Shown here: positions 34,880 to 45,690 of the stretch, one piece after another
Numbering within the stretch: the first letter of the stretch is position 1
How the letters are laid out: every line of letters begins with the position of its first letter
Assembly: GCF_010119935.1 (NCBI RefSeq)
Contig: NZ_CP048209.1
Location: 4,343,001 to 4,407,000, forward strand
Source: Paenibacillus lycopersici
Lineage (GTDB): Bacteria > Bacillota > Bacilli > Paenibacillales > Paenibacillaceae
Direction of reading: 5' to 3'
Length of the DNA stretch: 64,000 nucleotides
Notes under the pieces: model-generated
Database searches by the model: none
What the model was told of the DNA's origin: nothing
The model's input: the letters and a program-made list of their open reading frames with translations, nothing else
Translations under genes and position numbers: made by a program

Positions 34880-35485
34880 TTAACCGTGCTGCCTCGGATG
34901 CTGCGGCTTAAGCTCCGGGCCGAGCTGCTTCACCGGCTTCGCGGGCACGCCGGCCGCGACGGTGTTCGAGCCGACGTTCTTCGTCACGACCGCGCCGGCC
35001 GCGACGACCGAGCGGCTGCCGATGGTGACGCCCGCCAAAATCCGGCAGCCGCAGCCGATCCAGACGTCGCGGCGCAGCCAGATCATGCCGGTGACGACGG
35101 CATTGTCCCGGATCGGCAGTCCGGGATCCTGCCAGGTATGCTGGAACGACACGATCGACGTCTGATGCGCGATCGATACGTCGTCCTCGATCAGCACTTC
35201 GCCGTAAGCGTCCACGTAGCACTGCTTATGAATGCTGACATTGGAGCCGATCGACAAGCGCTCCCAATAGCGGATTTCCACGCCCCGGCCGACAAGCACG
35301 TTGTCGCCGCAGCTGCGGGCCAGCCGTTTGAGAATGGTATAGCGCGCGGCAATGCCGGGCAGCTCCGGCAGCAGGTCCGTCAGGTGCCACGCCCAGACGA
35401 GCAGCGGCTTCGGCACGAGGCGCAGCATGCCGGAAACAGCGTTCAACAGCGGTTTGGCGGAAACGAATAAGTCACGGCCCCGCAT
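34880..35485 (-). CDS. Left-handed beta-helix acyltransferase
   Basis: A 201-aa transferase of the LbetaH/WcaF-LacA type. Hexapeptide repeats occupy residues 60-180 (LVGRGVEIRYWERLSIGSNV, IEDDVSIAHQTSIVSFQHTW, WIGCGCRILAGVTIGSRSVV). The His in IAHQTSIVSFQH is the probable base, and the end VAAGVPAKPVKQLG is typical. It likely O-acetylates a sugar of the polymer. GGGGGAATT precedes ATG 35485. Confidence 0.87.
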   Translation of the reverse strand: MRGRDLFVSAKPLLNAVSGMLRLVPKPLLVWAWHLTDLLPELPGIAARYTILKRLARSCGDNVLVGRGVEIRYWERLSIGSNVSIHKQCYVDAYGEVLIEDDVSIAHQTSIVSFQHTWQDPGLPIRDNAVVTGMIWLRRDVWIGCGCRILAGVTIGSRSVVAAGAVVTKNVGSNTVAAGVPAKPVKQLGPELKPQHPRQHG

Positions 35486-35595
35486 GGCAATTCCCCCTTT
35501 TCGTTCTCATGAAGCGATGCCCGGCCTCGGTCCGGCCGTACGGCAATCCGGCAGTTGAGCGAACGGCTTGCCGGTCGTCGTCCGCTTCTTATCAT

Positions 35596-37065
35596 CTATA
35601 CTTTTCCGCTCCGATAAATCGGGTTAATAGCCTGACCGGGCTGCATTTTGCCGGGCGGCAGGCTCCCATTCGGGTTCGCGCCGCGATTCCCGGGCTGCCT
35701 GCCGCATCGGCGGAACCATCTCGCCGCCCATACGAACGTATACGCCTGGTAGACGTACAGCAGCGGAAGAACGGGCAGCTTCTTGCGGACCATGTTGTCG
35801 CCGACGGTGCCCACGCCGTAATCCAGATCCCGCTCGGTAACGGTGACGTACCCGACCAGCACGAGCGTGCAGGCGTAGGTGAACAGCACGACGAAGGCGA
35901 CGGCGTAGAACGGCCTCGTTTCCTTGAAACGGAGAAAGTTCAGCGCGCTGACGACCAGCCCCGCTGTCATGATCAGCGCTTCGAGCGTCCGCAGCAGCAG
36001 CTCGCTGTCCCAGTTGCCCGGATTGAGCGGATTGGGACTCAGGAACAGATAGACGACGAGCAGGCTCGCGTTGATCAATCCGAGCGGGCCGATCTGCATG
36101 ACGAGCAGCCCCATCGCCGCAACCATGACCGCAAGGGCGGTGCGAAACTTTTGCCGGTACAAGAAGTAGAAGCCGAAGGTGTAGATGACCGCGTAATCGC
36201 GAAGCCCCGTCGCATACAGCAGCAGGAGGACGAACAGCACGTACCTCCGCCGCATGAGCAGGCTTGCGCCGTAGGCGCCGAGCAGCGCGCACAGCACGTC
36301 TTTGGCGAACATCGACGACATCAGCATGAAGGACGGACTCGCCAGCAGGCCGAAAATCACATAGGCATGGAACCGGCTGCGCTTGCCCTCCGGCAGCTCG
36401 TACGCGAACCGGCTCTCGTTCATGCGGTAGACGCCGTTGACGAGCAGCAGCAGGAGCAGGCCGTTCAGCATGATAATCGGCAGCGAATCCTCGATGTCCA
36501 GCCATTTGAAGAACGGCATGTACACCAGACCGAACATCGGGTAAGCCGATATGTTCATCCACTGCGTCACGATGTGGTTCCAGGCGTACGGCATGAAATC
36601 CGACAAGCGCTGGAACGTGCTGACCTGCTCGAAATAATGGATCGAATCCGGGCCGCCGACGGGATTCATCGTCGCCGCATACACCAGCTTGCCGAGCAGC
36701 ATGACGCCGAGGCCGCCGAAGAGCGCGAACGGCGTATTCGGCCAGCGGAGCAGGAAGAAGAAGAACGGGATCAGCAGCGCGAAGAACGCCACCATGCCAA
36801 GCTTCTCGTCCAGGCCGAAGAACAGCTTCCCGAGCAGCAGCAGCATGACGAGATACATCGCGGCCAGCGCGGGATGATGCAGCGCGATCCTGGCCGCGGC
36901 CGGTTCGAGCGGGAGCGGGCTGCGCCGGCCAGGCAGGTAAGGCATGCCCGCCGCTTCGCCCGCTTGCTTCGCTCCGCGCCGATCGCTGCCCGCATGCATT
37001 TGCCCGCGTCCGTCCGCTTGCCGCCAGCTCCGCTTCCCGGCCGCCGCGAAATCGTTACCCGCCAT
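35596..37065 (-). CDS. Polytopic membrane protein, candidate Wzy-type polymerase
   Basis: A 489-aa protein with a hydrophilic, Gly/Arg-rich N-terminus of about 60 residues and many predicted helices (MYLVMLLLLGKLFFGLDEKL, LIPFFFFLLRWPN, FALFGGLGVMLLGKLVYA and more). It has a long loop with GGPDSIHYFEQVSTFQRLSD and a motif-like YATGLRDYAVIYTF. Polymerases are poorly conserved; membrane topology and position beside a Wzx flippase are the arguments. ATG 37065 overlaps the GT gene by 11 bp; the start could lie further in, since the first 60 residues resemble nothing. Confidence 0.7.
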   Translation of the reverse strand: MAGNDFAAAGKRSWRQADGRGQMHAGSDRRGAKQAGEAAGMPYLPGRRSPLPLEPAAARIALHHPALAAMYLVMLLLLGKLFFGLDEKLGMVAFFALLIPFFFFLLRWPNTPFALFGGLGVMLLGKLVYAATMNPVGGPDSIHYFEQVSTFQRLSDFMPYAWNHIVTQWMNISAYPMFGLVYMPFFKWLDIEDSLPIIMLNGLLLLLLVNGVYRMNESRFAYELPEGKRSRFHAYVIFGLLASPSFMLMSSMFAKDVLCALLGAYGASLLMRRRYVLFVLLLLYATGLRDYAVIYTFGFYFLYRQKFRTALAVMVAAMGLLVMQIGPLGLINASLLVVYLFLSPNPLNPGNWDSELLLRTLEALIMTAGLVVSALNFLRFKETRPFYAVAFVVLFTYACTLVLVGYVTVTERDLDYGVGTVGDNMVRKKLPVLPLLYVYQAYTFVWAARWFRRCGRQPGNRGANPNGSLPPGKMQPGQAINPIYRSGKV

Positions 37066-38191
37066 AGAGCTGCTCCAATCGCCGTACGCTGGCGGTCATG
37101 TTGTAGCCGAGCCTGTCGAGCGCGGCCAGCCGCGACCGCCATTCCGGCGTCGTCGAGGCGGCCAGCCGGCGGAAGCCGTCCACCCACTGCGCCGGATCGT
37201 CCGTCAGCTTCAGCTTCGCGAACAGACCGAGCCTCAGATCCGCTTCTTCCGGGACGGCGTCCGACACGAGGCAGGGAATTCCGGCGGCCTGCGCCTCGAT
37301 CAGCACGATGCCGAGCCCTTCGTATAAGGAAGGAAGGACGAAGCCGTCTACGGCGCCGAGCAGCTCGGGCACGTCGCTGCGCAGCCCGAGGAACGCCACC
37401 TGCTCCGAGAGCCCGAGCTCCTTCACCTTGCGTTCGATCTCCTCCCGCTTCGGCCCGTCTCCGACGAGCAGCAGCCCCGCGCCCGGCTCGCGCTTGGCGA
37501 ATTCGGCGAAGCGGTCGATCAGGAACGCATGGTTCTTCTGCTCCGCGAACCGCCCGATATGCGCGAACAACGGCGCGTCGCCCTGCGGCAGGCCGAGCTT
37601 CGCCCGCAGCTGCCGCCGGTCCGGCGGCAGCGAAGCGTACGGCTCGACCGCTATCGCGTTCGGAAACACCATCACGCGGCCGTCCCGCCAGCAATTCGCG
37701 CCGTAGAGCGATTCGCAGGCGGCTTTGGAGCAGCCCAGCATATACGTCGCGTTCCGCCGGATCAAGCTGCGCATGTACGCGTTGTAGGCGATGCGCTTCA
37801 ACGACTTCGCGGCGGCGCGGCCGCCGGACTGGACATTGTGGCTGTGGCTGATGCGCACCGGAATGCCAAGCTCGCGCGCGATCGCCAGCACGTAGCCGCT
37901 GAAGGCGAAAATGTGGCTGTGCACCGCCGCGTACGGCCCGTTCGCTTGAATATTGGCCGCAAGCGTCCGCTTGAAGGCGGACAGGCCGTCCTTCGGATGG
38001 GGCTGCCGGAGCAGCCGGCCCCCGAGCGCGATAATTTCGTCGTCGTAGAACGCCTTCTCGTCCGTCTGTACGGCAAAATGAAATTCGAACCGTTCCCGGT
38101 CGCATTGCCGGTACACGTTCATAAGCAGCGTCTCGATGCCGCCGGGATGCATTTTGCCGACGACGTGCAGCACTTTGATTTTGTGGGTCAT
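37055..38191 (-). CDS. GT4 family glycosyltransferase
   Basis: A 378-aa EpsF-like glycosyltransferase. Family features are VLHVVGKMHPGGIETLLMNV, FHFAVQTDEKAFYDDEI, the acceptor-side HSHIFAFSGYVLAIARELG and SHSHNVQSGG, and the donor side LFAHIGRFAEQKNHAFLIDR and LPSLYEGLGIVLIEAQAAG (EX7E). The frame opens another 88 codons upstream, but ATG 38191 has GGGAGA at 8 nt and begins at the conserved MTHKIKVLHVV. It overlaps the pyruvyl transferase end by 4 bp. Confidence 0.92.
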   Translation of the reverse strand: MTHKIKVLHVVGKMHPGGIETLLMNVYRQCDRERFEFHFAVQTDEKAFYDDEIIALGGRLLRQPHPKDGLSAFKRTLAANIQANGPYAAVHSHIFAFSGYVLAIARELGIPVRISHSHNVQSGGRAAAKSLKRIAYNAYMRSLIRRNATYMLGCSKAACESLYGANCWRDGRVMVFPNAIAVEPYASLPPDRRQLRAKLGLPQGDAPLFAHIGRFAEQKNHAFLIDRFAEFAKREPGAGLLLVGDGPKREEIERKVKELGLSEQVAFLGLRSDVPELLGAVDGFVLPSLYEGLGIVLIEAQAAGIPCLVSDAVPEEADLRLGLFAKLKLTDDPAQWVDGFRRLAASTTPEWRSRLAALDRLGYNMTASVRRLEQLYGG

Positions 38192-39516
38192 GGCAGCATT
38201 CTCCCGATCTGTTCGTAGATTTCCTGTTTCTTGCCGAGCATCTTCCGGACGAACGTCGCGCTCGGCTCGGCATCCAGCCGCATCGCCGCGACCGCCTGCG
38301 CGGCGGGATCGCGGAAGTCGACCAGCTTGTCGGCAAGCCCCAGGTCGGTGAATATATCGCTCAGCTTCTTGTCCCATACGATCGCGTACGTCGGCTTCAG
38401 CATGGCCGCCGACGGCAAGCAGGCATGCAGCCGCTGCGCGATGACGGCGTCGCACTCGTCAAGCTGGCGGTAGAGCGCGTCCACCGAGGACGGATACGGA
38501 TAGAAGCTCACATGCGGCAGCCCTTCGCAGCGCGGCTTGACGAACGTCTCGACGAAGCCGTTGTCCGTCGCCGCGCCGTTCGTGAACACCCGCACCTCGA
38601 AGCCTTGCGCGAGCAGCGCCTTCGCCGCGTCGCGCCACCAATCGGCGCAGGTCTCCCGTTCCCAGCGATGCGCGGAGGCGCGCTTCAGCTCGTTCGGGTC
38701 CATAATGCCGAGGCCGACGATGCGGCGTTCGGCGATTGCGGCCGCCGTCGCGGCACGCGGGCCGGCAGCGACGCGCCGGTTAGCCGTTGCGACGCTCCCG
38801 GCGGACGCGGCCGCCTCCGCGCCGTGCATGCCCGCCGCCGGCACGCCGCCGAATTCGCGGTCCGCGGCCGCAGCGGCTTCGCGAACGCCAAGCCGCGCGG
38901 CCTCGAACGTCTCCCGCGTGAACAGCGCGGGATCGCTGAGCGCGAACGTCTTGGACGCAAGCGACGGGTCCTTCTCGAGCAGAAACCTCCGCGATTCCTC
39001 GTCCCTCAGCGTGATCGTCGTCGCGTACCTGCAGGCACGGCGGAACCAGGCGCGGGCGGGCGCGCTCCAGGGGCCGCGCGCCCCGACGAGCACGATGTGC
39101 AAGGGCTTGCCCTGCCTCCGCGCCTCGTCCGCGACGCGCTTCACCGCGAGCGGGAACGTCAGGTACGTGTCGATCAGCAGATGCCCGCCGCCGAGGAACA
39201 CCGCGTCGCACTTGGCGACGAGCGCCTTGAGCGGCCTGCCGACGGCCGCGTCCTTCCTTCGGTGGATCCAATAAGCCTTCATCATCCGCAGACCGTCCGG
39301 CGTCGCCCGCTTCTTCAAGCCGGCGTCGTTGATCCGCGGCAGGCTTGGGCGATCCATGCGAGCCGCGTTCTCCTCCTCGACTTCGCCCTGCGTAATATCG
39401 AAGTGGATTACGTCGTGCTTGCCTTGCATGTGAATGATATGGGTCAGCGTCCTGGCGATGAGGCCGTCACCCAAATTCGGCGATTTCGGTACGCCGGCGA
39501 GCAGCACGGTAGCCAT
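38188..39516 (-). CDS. Polysaccharide pyruvyl transferase family protein
   Basis: A 442-aa CsaB/WcaK-type enzyme, which adds a ketal-linked pyruvate from PEP to a sugar and so puts negative charge on the polymer. Visible signatures are the N-terminal PKSPNLGDGLIARTL, AVFLGGGHLLIDTYL, AVIAQRLHACLPSAA with the conserved Arg-His, and the C-terminal YAIVWDKKLSDIFTDLG. Residues about 213-262 are an Ala-rich low-complexity insertion between the two domains. The function is well supported by family; the acceptor sugar is unknown. Confidence 0.88.
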   Translation of the reverse strand: MATVLLAGVPKSPNLGDGLIARTLTHIIHMQGKHDVIHFDITQGEVEEENAARMDRPSLPRINDAGLKKRATPDGLRMMKAYWIHRRKDAAVGRPLKALVAKCDAVFLGGGHLLIDTYLTFPLAVKRVADEARRQGKPLHIVLVGARGPWSAPARAWFRRACRYATTITLRDEESRRFLLEKDPSLASKTFALSDPALFTRETFEAARLGVREAAAAADREFGGVPAAGMHGAEAAASAGSVATANRRVAAGPRAATAAAIAERRIVGLGIMDPNELKRASAHRWERETCADWWRDAAKALLAQGFEVRVFTNGAATDNGFVETFVKPRCEGLPHVSFYPYPSSVDALYRQLDECDAVIAQRLHACLPSAAMLKPTYAIVWDKKLSDIFTDLGLADKLVDFRDPAAQAVAAMRLDAEPSATFVRKMLGKKQEIYEQIGRMLP

Positions 39517-39534
39517 GGTAACGTCAACTCCTCT

Positions 39535-40905
39535 TCAATTCTTCCGTTTGCCGCCGAAGGACGGCAGCCATACCGGGGTGATGATGCCGTACTTCCGCAC
39601 GACGACGACCGCCATGATGCCGTTCCAGCATATCGTCGAGCAGCAGGCGGCGAGCCCTGCCCCGGTCATGCCGATGACCGGAATGAGCGCCACGCTCATG
39701 ACGACGTTCAACGCCGTCGAGCCCGCGAGCACCCGGGTCAACAAATTATGCGACCCGGCCATCGTCGCCAGCGTGCCGTTCTGGCCGCAATAGGCGCCGA
39801 ACAGCTGGCCGACCGACATGAGCAGCAGCGCGGGGTACGCGTCCGCGAAGCCCGGTCCGAACAGCGTCAGGATCGGCTTGCCGCCGATCGCGAACGCCGC
39901 GCAGACGACGACGGCGAACGCGAAGCCCGCCCGTCCCGAAGCCGTGCACACCTGCTGCAGCTGTTCGCGGTCGCCTTTCGCGTACGTCTCCGACAGCAGC
40001 GGCGCCGCCGTCATGTTGATCGCCGTCCGGGCGAAGGCGACGAGCGTCGCCAGCCGCACCGCGGCGGAGAAATACCCGGACGCCGTCTCGCTGTCCATCG
40101 CGCCCATGAGCAGCACGTTCAGCTGCCCGAGAATCAGGTACATGCCCGCGTTCACCATGAGCGACAGCGACAGCCGCGTCCAGGAACGCGTCTCGTACTG
40201 CGCCTCGACGGCCGCGAGCCGGCTTCCGATCCGCCGCTTCAGCACGACCGCGCCGATGACGTACGAGACGAAGAGCGAAGCGGCGAAGCAGATCATCGCC
40301 GTGCCCGCGCCGGCTCCGGTGCCGAGCAGCGGCACTGCGAGCGCCAGCAGGCCGATCGTCAGGATCGGGCGGATGATTTTCTCCGGCATCTGCGCGAAGA
40401 GCACATCCTTCAATGCCTGCAGCGCGCTCTGCCGCAGCGTGGCGAGCGTCAGCAGCGGGATGGTGACCATGCCCGCCGCGTAGCAGACGATCTGCTGCTC
40501 CGTCATGCCCCCGCTGCGGATGGCGACGACCGCCAGGCCGACGGCCATGACGATCAGCGACAGCACGAAGCCGATTTGGTTGGCGCGCTGCAGCAAGCCT
40601 TTGATGAGCGGCCAATTGTCCTTGGCCTTGTACGAGGACACCAGCTTGACGAGCGTCGTATCGAAGCCCAGCTTCGCCGGAAAAATCATGAACGTCGTCA
40701 CCGTCGTCACATAGGCGAAGGTGCCGTATCCCGCCGCGCCGAGCAGGCGGGCCAGGACGATTTGCATCAGCAGCGCGAGTCCCATGCCGCTGACATTGAT
40801 CAGGAACGTCAGGCTGCCGCCTTTGGCGAGCGCCCTCCTCGCCGACGATTTCGCCGGCGCCGATGACGGTACGGCGGGCGCGTCCAGCCGTTGTGCATTT
40901 GCCAT
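39535..40905 (-). CDS. Wzx-type polysaccharide flippase
   Basis: A 456-aa member of the MATE/MOP flippase group that moves the lipid-linked repeat unit across the membrane. It shows the usual 12-14 helices, starting KGGSLTFLINVSGMGLALLM and ARLLGAAGYGTFAYV (typical of Wzx), with later SYVIGAVVLKRR, AVRLATLVAFARTAINM and FGPGFADAYPALLLMSVGQL. The ATG at 40905 is preferred to a GTG five codons upstream, which overlaps the ribosome site. It follows the PglF-like gene after 68 bp. Confidence 0.92.
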   Translation of the reverse strand: MANAQRLDAPAVPSSAPAKSSARRALAKGGSLTFLINVSGMGLALLMQIVLARLLGAAGYGTFAYVTTVTTFMIFPAKLGFDTTLVKLVSSYKAKDNWPLIKGLLQRANQIGFVLSLIVMAVGLAVVAIRSGGMTEQQIVCYAAGMVTIPLLTLATLRQSALQALKDVLFAQMPEKIIRPILTIGLLALAVPLLGTGAGAGTAMICFAASLFVSYVIGAVVLKRRIGSRLAAVEAQYETRSWTRLSLSLMVNAGMYLILGQLNVLLMGAMDSETASGYFSAAVRLATLVAFARTAINMTAAPLLSETYAKGDREQLQQVCTASGRAGFAFAVVVCAAFAIGGKPILTLFGPGFADAYPALLLMSVGQLFGAYCGQNGTLATMAGSHNLLTRVLAGSTALNVVMSVALIPVIGMTGAGLAACCSTICWNGIMAVVVVRKYGIITPVWLPSFGGKRKN

Positions 40906-40973
40906 GTTGTGTACGACCACCCTTGCGATTGTTGGCTGCGGCCAATCTCGTTCAACGTTCTATTCCGTTCTCC

Positions 40974-42806
<1,833 letters not shown>

Positions 42807-42828
42807 GACTCTTACTACCTCCTCGATT

Positions 42829-43533
42829 TCATTCGGCCGAAGCCTGCGTGTAGGAATAATAGCCGCTTAATTCGCTCGCAGCCGTCTGGTTCAGCGCGAC
42901 GCCCACGATCTTGGCCTGCACGAATTGGAGCGCGTCGCGCGCCTTCGCGGCATGCTGCCGCTTCCCGCTTCTCGCGTTGATGACGAGCAATACGCCGTCG
43001 CAGCGCGACGCCATGATCTGCGCATCGCTGACGGCGAGCACCGGCGGGGTGTCGATCAGCACCAGATCGAAGCTTTGCCGCAGCTCGTCCAGCAGCAGAT
43101 CCATCTTGCGCGAGGCGAGCAGCTCGGACGGATTCGGCGGAATCGAGCCCGAAGGCATGACGCTCAAGTTGCGGATATGCGTCTCCTTCACCGCCTCGCG
43201 GGCCGCCGCGTTCCCCGCGAGCACATGGGTCAAGCCGCACCGGTTGGACAGCTGGAACGTCTGGTGCGCCGTCGGCTTGCGCAAGTCCGCATCGAGCAGC
43301 AGCACCGATTTGTCGGCTTGGGCGTAGGCGACGGCCAAATTGTTGATCGTCGTCGTCTTCCCTTCCCGCGGGCTCGCCGAGGTGACCATGAGCAGCTGGA
43401 GCGAGCGGTCGACGCCGGCATATTGCAAATTCGTCCGCAGCGTCCGGTACGCTTCCGAAATCGGCGACAACGGATTCAGGTCCGTAATGATCGGCCGGCC
43501 GCTTGTCACGTTGAATGGTTTAGTTTGCTGCAC
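42829..43533 (-). CDS. CpsD/YwqD-type bacterial tyrosine kinase
   Basis: A 234-aa BY-kinase. Walker A is TSASPREGKTTTINNLAV, Walker A' is SVLLLDADLRKPTAHQ and Walker B is LVLIDTPPVLAVSDAQIMA. The N-terminal SPISEAYRTLRTNLQ and the C-terminal tyrosine cluster SGYYSYTQ are typical. It needs the Wzz-like activator encoded just upstream, and its phosphorylation state usually controls chain length and export. The two genes overlap by 14 bp. Confidence 0.94.
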   Translation of the reverse strand: MQQTKPFNVTSGRPIITDLNPLSPISEAYRTLRTNLQYAGVDRSLQLLMVTSASPREGKTTTINNLAVAYAQADKSVLLLDADLRKPTAHQTFQLSNRCGLTHVLAGNAAAREAVKETHIRNLSVMPSGSIPPNPSELLASRKMDLLLDELRQSFDLVLIDTPPVLAVSDAQIMASRCDGVLLVINARSGKRQHAAKARDALQFVQAKIVGVALNQTAASELSGYYSYTQASAE

Positions 43534-44275
43534 GCGATTGTTCCTCCCCTTTCGAAGTCGCTTTCGTCTTGCGCGTACCGCGCAGATCCACCTGCCGGAT
43601 CGACGGAATCTGCACGAGCGTCGGCAAGCCCAAGTACCGTTCCACGTCGGCTTCGGACTTGATCCGGTCGTCGAAGTAATCGAGCAGCAGCACGAGGCCG
43701 ATGCCGAACATGAACGAGAGGACGAACATGATGGCCATATTCAATTTCGGGTTCGGCTTGATCGGCGACGGCTGCTTGTTCTCGTTCGCCATATGGAGCA
43801 GGTATACGTTATCGACCTTCATGATGCTCGGGATTTGCGCCTGGAACACGACCGATATCGCGTTGACGATGCGCGCGGCCAATTTGTAATCGGTGCTGGC
43901 GTACGATAGCGTGACGACCTGCGTGCCGTTGACCGACGTGAAATTGATGCCCCGCATCAGATCGTCCGCCGTCACGCCGAATTCGGGATGCTGGGCGACG
44001 ACTTTGTCCATGATGGCCGGCGTGCGGATAATTTCCTTGTAGGTGTTGATGAGGCTGATATTCGTATTGATCGCGTTCAAATCAAGCTGAAGCATGCCCG
44101 GCTTGTCGTTCGCGGAATTGACGATGAGCTTCGTGTACGCTTGATAGACCGGCTGCAAATACATGTAGCTGACGATGCCTGCCGCGGATGTGCTGACGAT
44201 GACGATGGCGACAAGCAGCCACACCCGCTTGCGTATGATGGACAAGTAATGCCGCAAATCCAGATCGATGCTCAA
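43520..44275 (-). CDS. Wzz/CapA-type chain-length and kinase-activator protein
   Basis: A 251-aa polysaccharide co-polymerase: two membrane helices (about 18-40 and 182-203) around an extracellular helical domain with TDYKLAARIVNAISVVFQAQ, then a Pro-rich stretch (PSPIKPNPKLN) at the second helix. The cytoplasmic tail (DDRIKSEADVERYLGLPTLV) activates the partner kinase in related systems. It starts 20 bp after the phosphatase gene. Confidence 0.93.
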   Translation of the reverse strand: MSIDLDLRHYLSIIRKRVWLLVAIVIVSTSAAGIVSYMYLQPVYQAYTKLIVNSANDKPGMLQLDLNAINTNISLINTYKEIIRTPAIMDKVVAQHPEFGVTADDLMRGINFTSVNGTQVVTLSYASTDYKLAARIVNAISVVFQAQIPSIMKVDNVYLLHMANENKQPSPIKPNPKLNMAIMFVLSFMFGIGLVLLLDYFDDRIKSEADVERYLGLPTLVQIPSIRQVDLRGTRKTKATSKGEEQSRAAN

Positions 44276-44295
44276 GAGTTGAATCCCTCCGTCGT

Positions 44296-45081
44296 TTATA
44301 GTTTGAATGTTGGCAGCTTCGCGAGCAGCCGCGACATTGCGCTGCGCCGCTCGGGCAGATTGCTCCGCTCCATCGGCGCGTCATGCCATACGGCGCGGGC
44401 ATTGCGCTCGTAAGCGGCGGACAGCGCCCTTCCGAGCTTGGCCGCGACGATGTCGTGCGCGGCGAGCAATTCGTATGGTCTTGTCGTTGCGTTATGCGCG
44501 TCGGAAGCGATCGTCTGCACCAGATTGCGCCTGCACAGCTCCAGCGCGGCGCTTTTGACGGCTTTGCCGAATCGGCCGGTCAGCGAGTGCGACGTCAGCT
44601 GCGCCATCGCTCCGTAATCGGCGAGCCGTTCGAACTGGCTCGGGTCGGCGGCGATTTGCGCGTTGCGTTCCGGATGCGCGATTATCGGCGTCCAGCCCGC
44701 GATGCGCAGCTCGTGCAGCATGTCTTCGATCCGCAGCGGGATGCGCGAGGACGGAAGCTCCAGCAGCACGTACGCGGATTTGCCGAGCGGCAGCAGCCGG
44801 CCCGCTTCCAGATCCGCGACCAGATTGTCGTAGACGCGGATCTCCTGGCCCGGCTGAACGATCAGCGGAATTCTGCGTTTGCGCAGCTCGGCGTTCATGT
44901 TCTCCGCTTCCCGGCGGATGCGGCCGGCATCGGTCTCGTACGCGCCGGGACGGTAATGGGGCGTTGCGATAATTGCGGTCACGCCGTCGTAGGCGGCGCG
45001 CCTTGCCAGTTCCACAGCTTCCTCCAGGTGATCCGGGCCGTCATCGAGCCCAGGCAGCAAATGACAATGCATGTCGATCAT
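44296..45081 (-). CDS. CpsB/YwqE-type PHP-domain tyrosine-protein phosphatase
   Basis: A 261-aa metal-dependent phosphatase that dephosphorylates the BY-kinase. All PHP-site motifs are present: MIDMHCHLLPGLDDGPD, IIATPHYRPG, IVQPGQEIRVY, IIAHPERNAQI and TIASDAHN. It is the first gene of the long polysaccharide locus. Confidence 0.94.
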   Translation of the reverse strand: MIDMHCHLLPGLDDGPDHLEEAVELARRAAYDGVTAIIATPHYRPGAYETDAGRIRREAENMNAELRKRRIPLIVQPGQEIRVYDNLVADLEAGRLLPLGKSAYVLLELPSSRIPLRIEDMLHELRIAGWTPIIAHPERNAQIAADPSQFERLADYGAMAQLTSHSLTGRFGKAVKSAALELCRRNLVQTIASDAHNATTRPYELLAAHDIVAAKLGRALSAAYERNARAVWHDAPMERSNLPERRSAMSRLLAKLPTFKL

Positions 45082-45620
45082 GGATCTCTCCTATGGGGGA
45101 CGTTGTCGTTTTGAGCACGATTAGATTATGTCACAATGCCAAAAAGCCGATCAGGGAAGAAGGTAATAATTTCAATTAGGCGTCCGTTCGTGTTTTCAGA
45201 TCTACGAATATGCTGTAACTCCTACGCTTATTCACAAATTCGACAAATTAATTTCCATATTCAACCATTTATTATCTGTTTTCAGCAAATATTCGCACAA
45301 TAATTATTTTCTTAATAAAAGTAAGTGATCTGACAAAAGTATTACAATTTACTTACAGTTCATAAAGCCGACTCCCTTACTCCCGAGCGGCCTGGCTGCC
45401 GTTTCCCTGTGGAAGCCGTCCCGGTACAAACAGGCGCAAAAGTTTCCCGCGGGCAAACGAAACAAGGTCTCCGGTATGAATTAGCGATCGGCTAGGTACA
45501 GCGAAGCAGCGCGAGGACCGCCTGCAATCGATGGAGGATATGCCCGTTTTCAGGCGCGCTTCGGTTCCCCTGTCCTACAAACCGGGCGAAATGCAGGCTT
45601 CGGTCCCCTTTCGCGCATGC
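45082..45620. other. Long leader/promoter region of the polysaccharide locus
   Basis: No gene is supported here. The part 45160-45370 is strongly AT-rich compared with its surroundings and carries several A/T runs plus a TTACTT/AAGTAA pair, as expected of a regulated promoter. I cannot pick one pair of hexamers with confidence. The part 45370-45620 is GC-rich and without a recognised element. A leader RNA of a few hundred bases is possible. Confidence 0.5.
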
Positions 45621-45621
45621 C

Positions 45622-45670
45622 AAAAAGCCTTTCATCCTGCTGCGGATGCAGCATGACGAAAGGCTTCTTT
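45622..45670 (-). terminator. Terminator of the LplT-APH-DUF4269 operon
   Basis: On the minus strand AAGCCTTTCGTCATGCTGC pairs with GCAGCAGGATGAAAGGCTT around an ATCC loop, with two small mismatches, and is followed by TTTTT. It lies about 20 bp after the DUF4269 stop. Confidence 0.85.
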
Positions 45671-45690
45671 AGTATTTATTAATGCAATCT

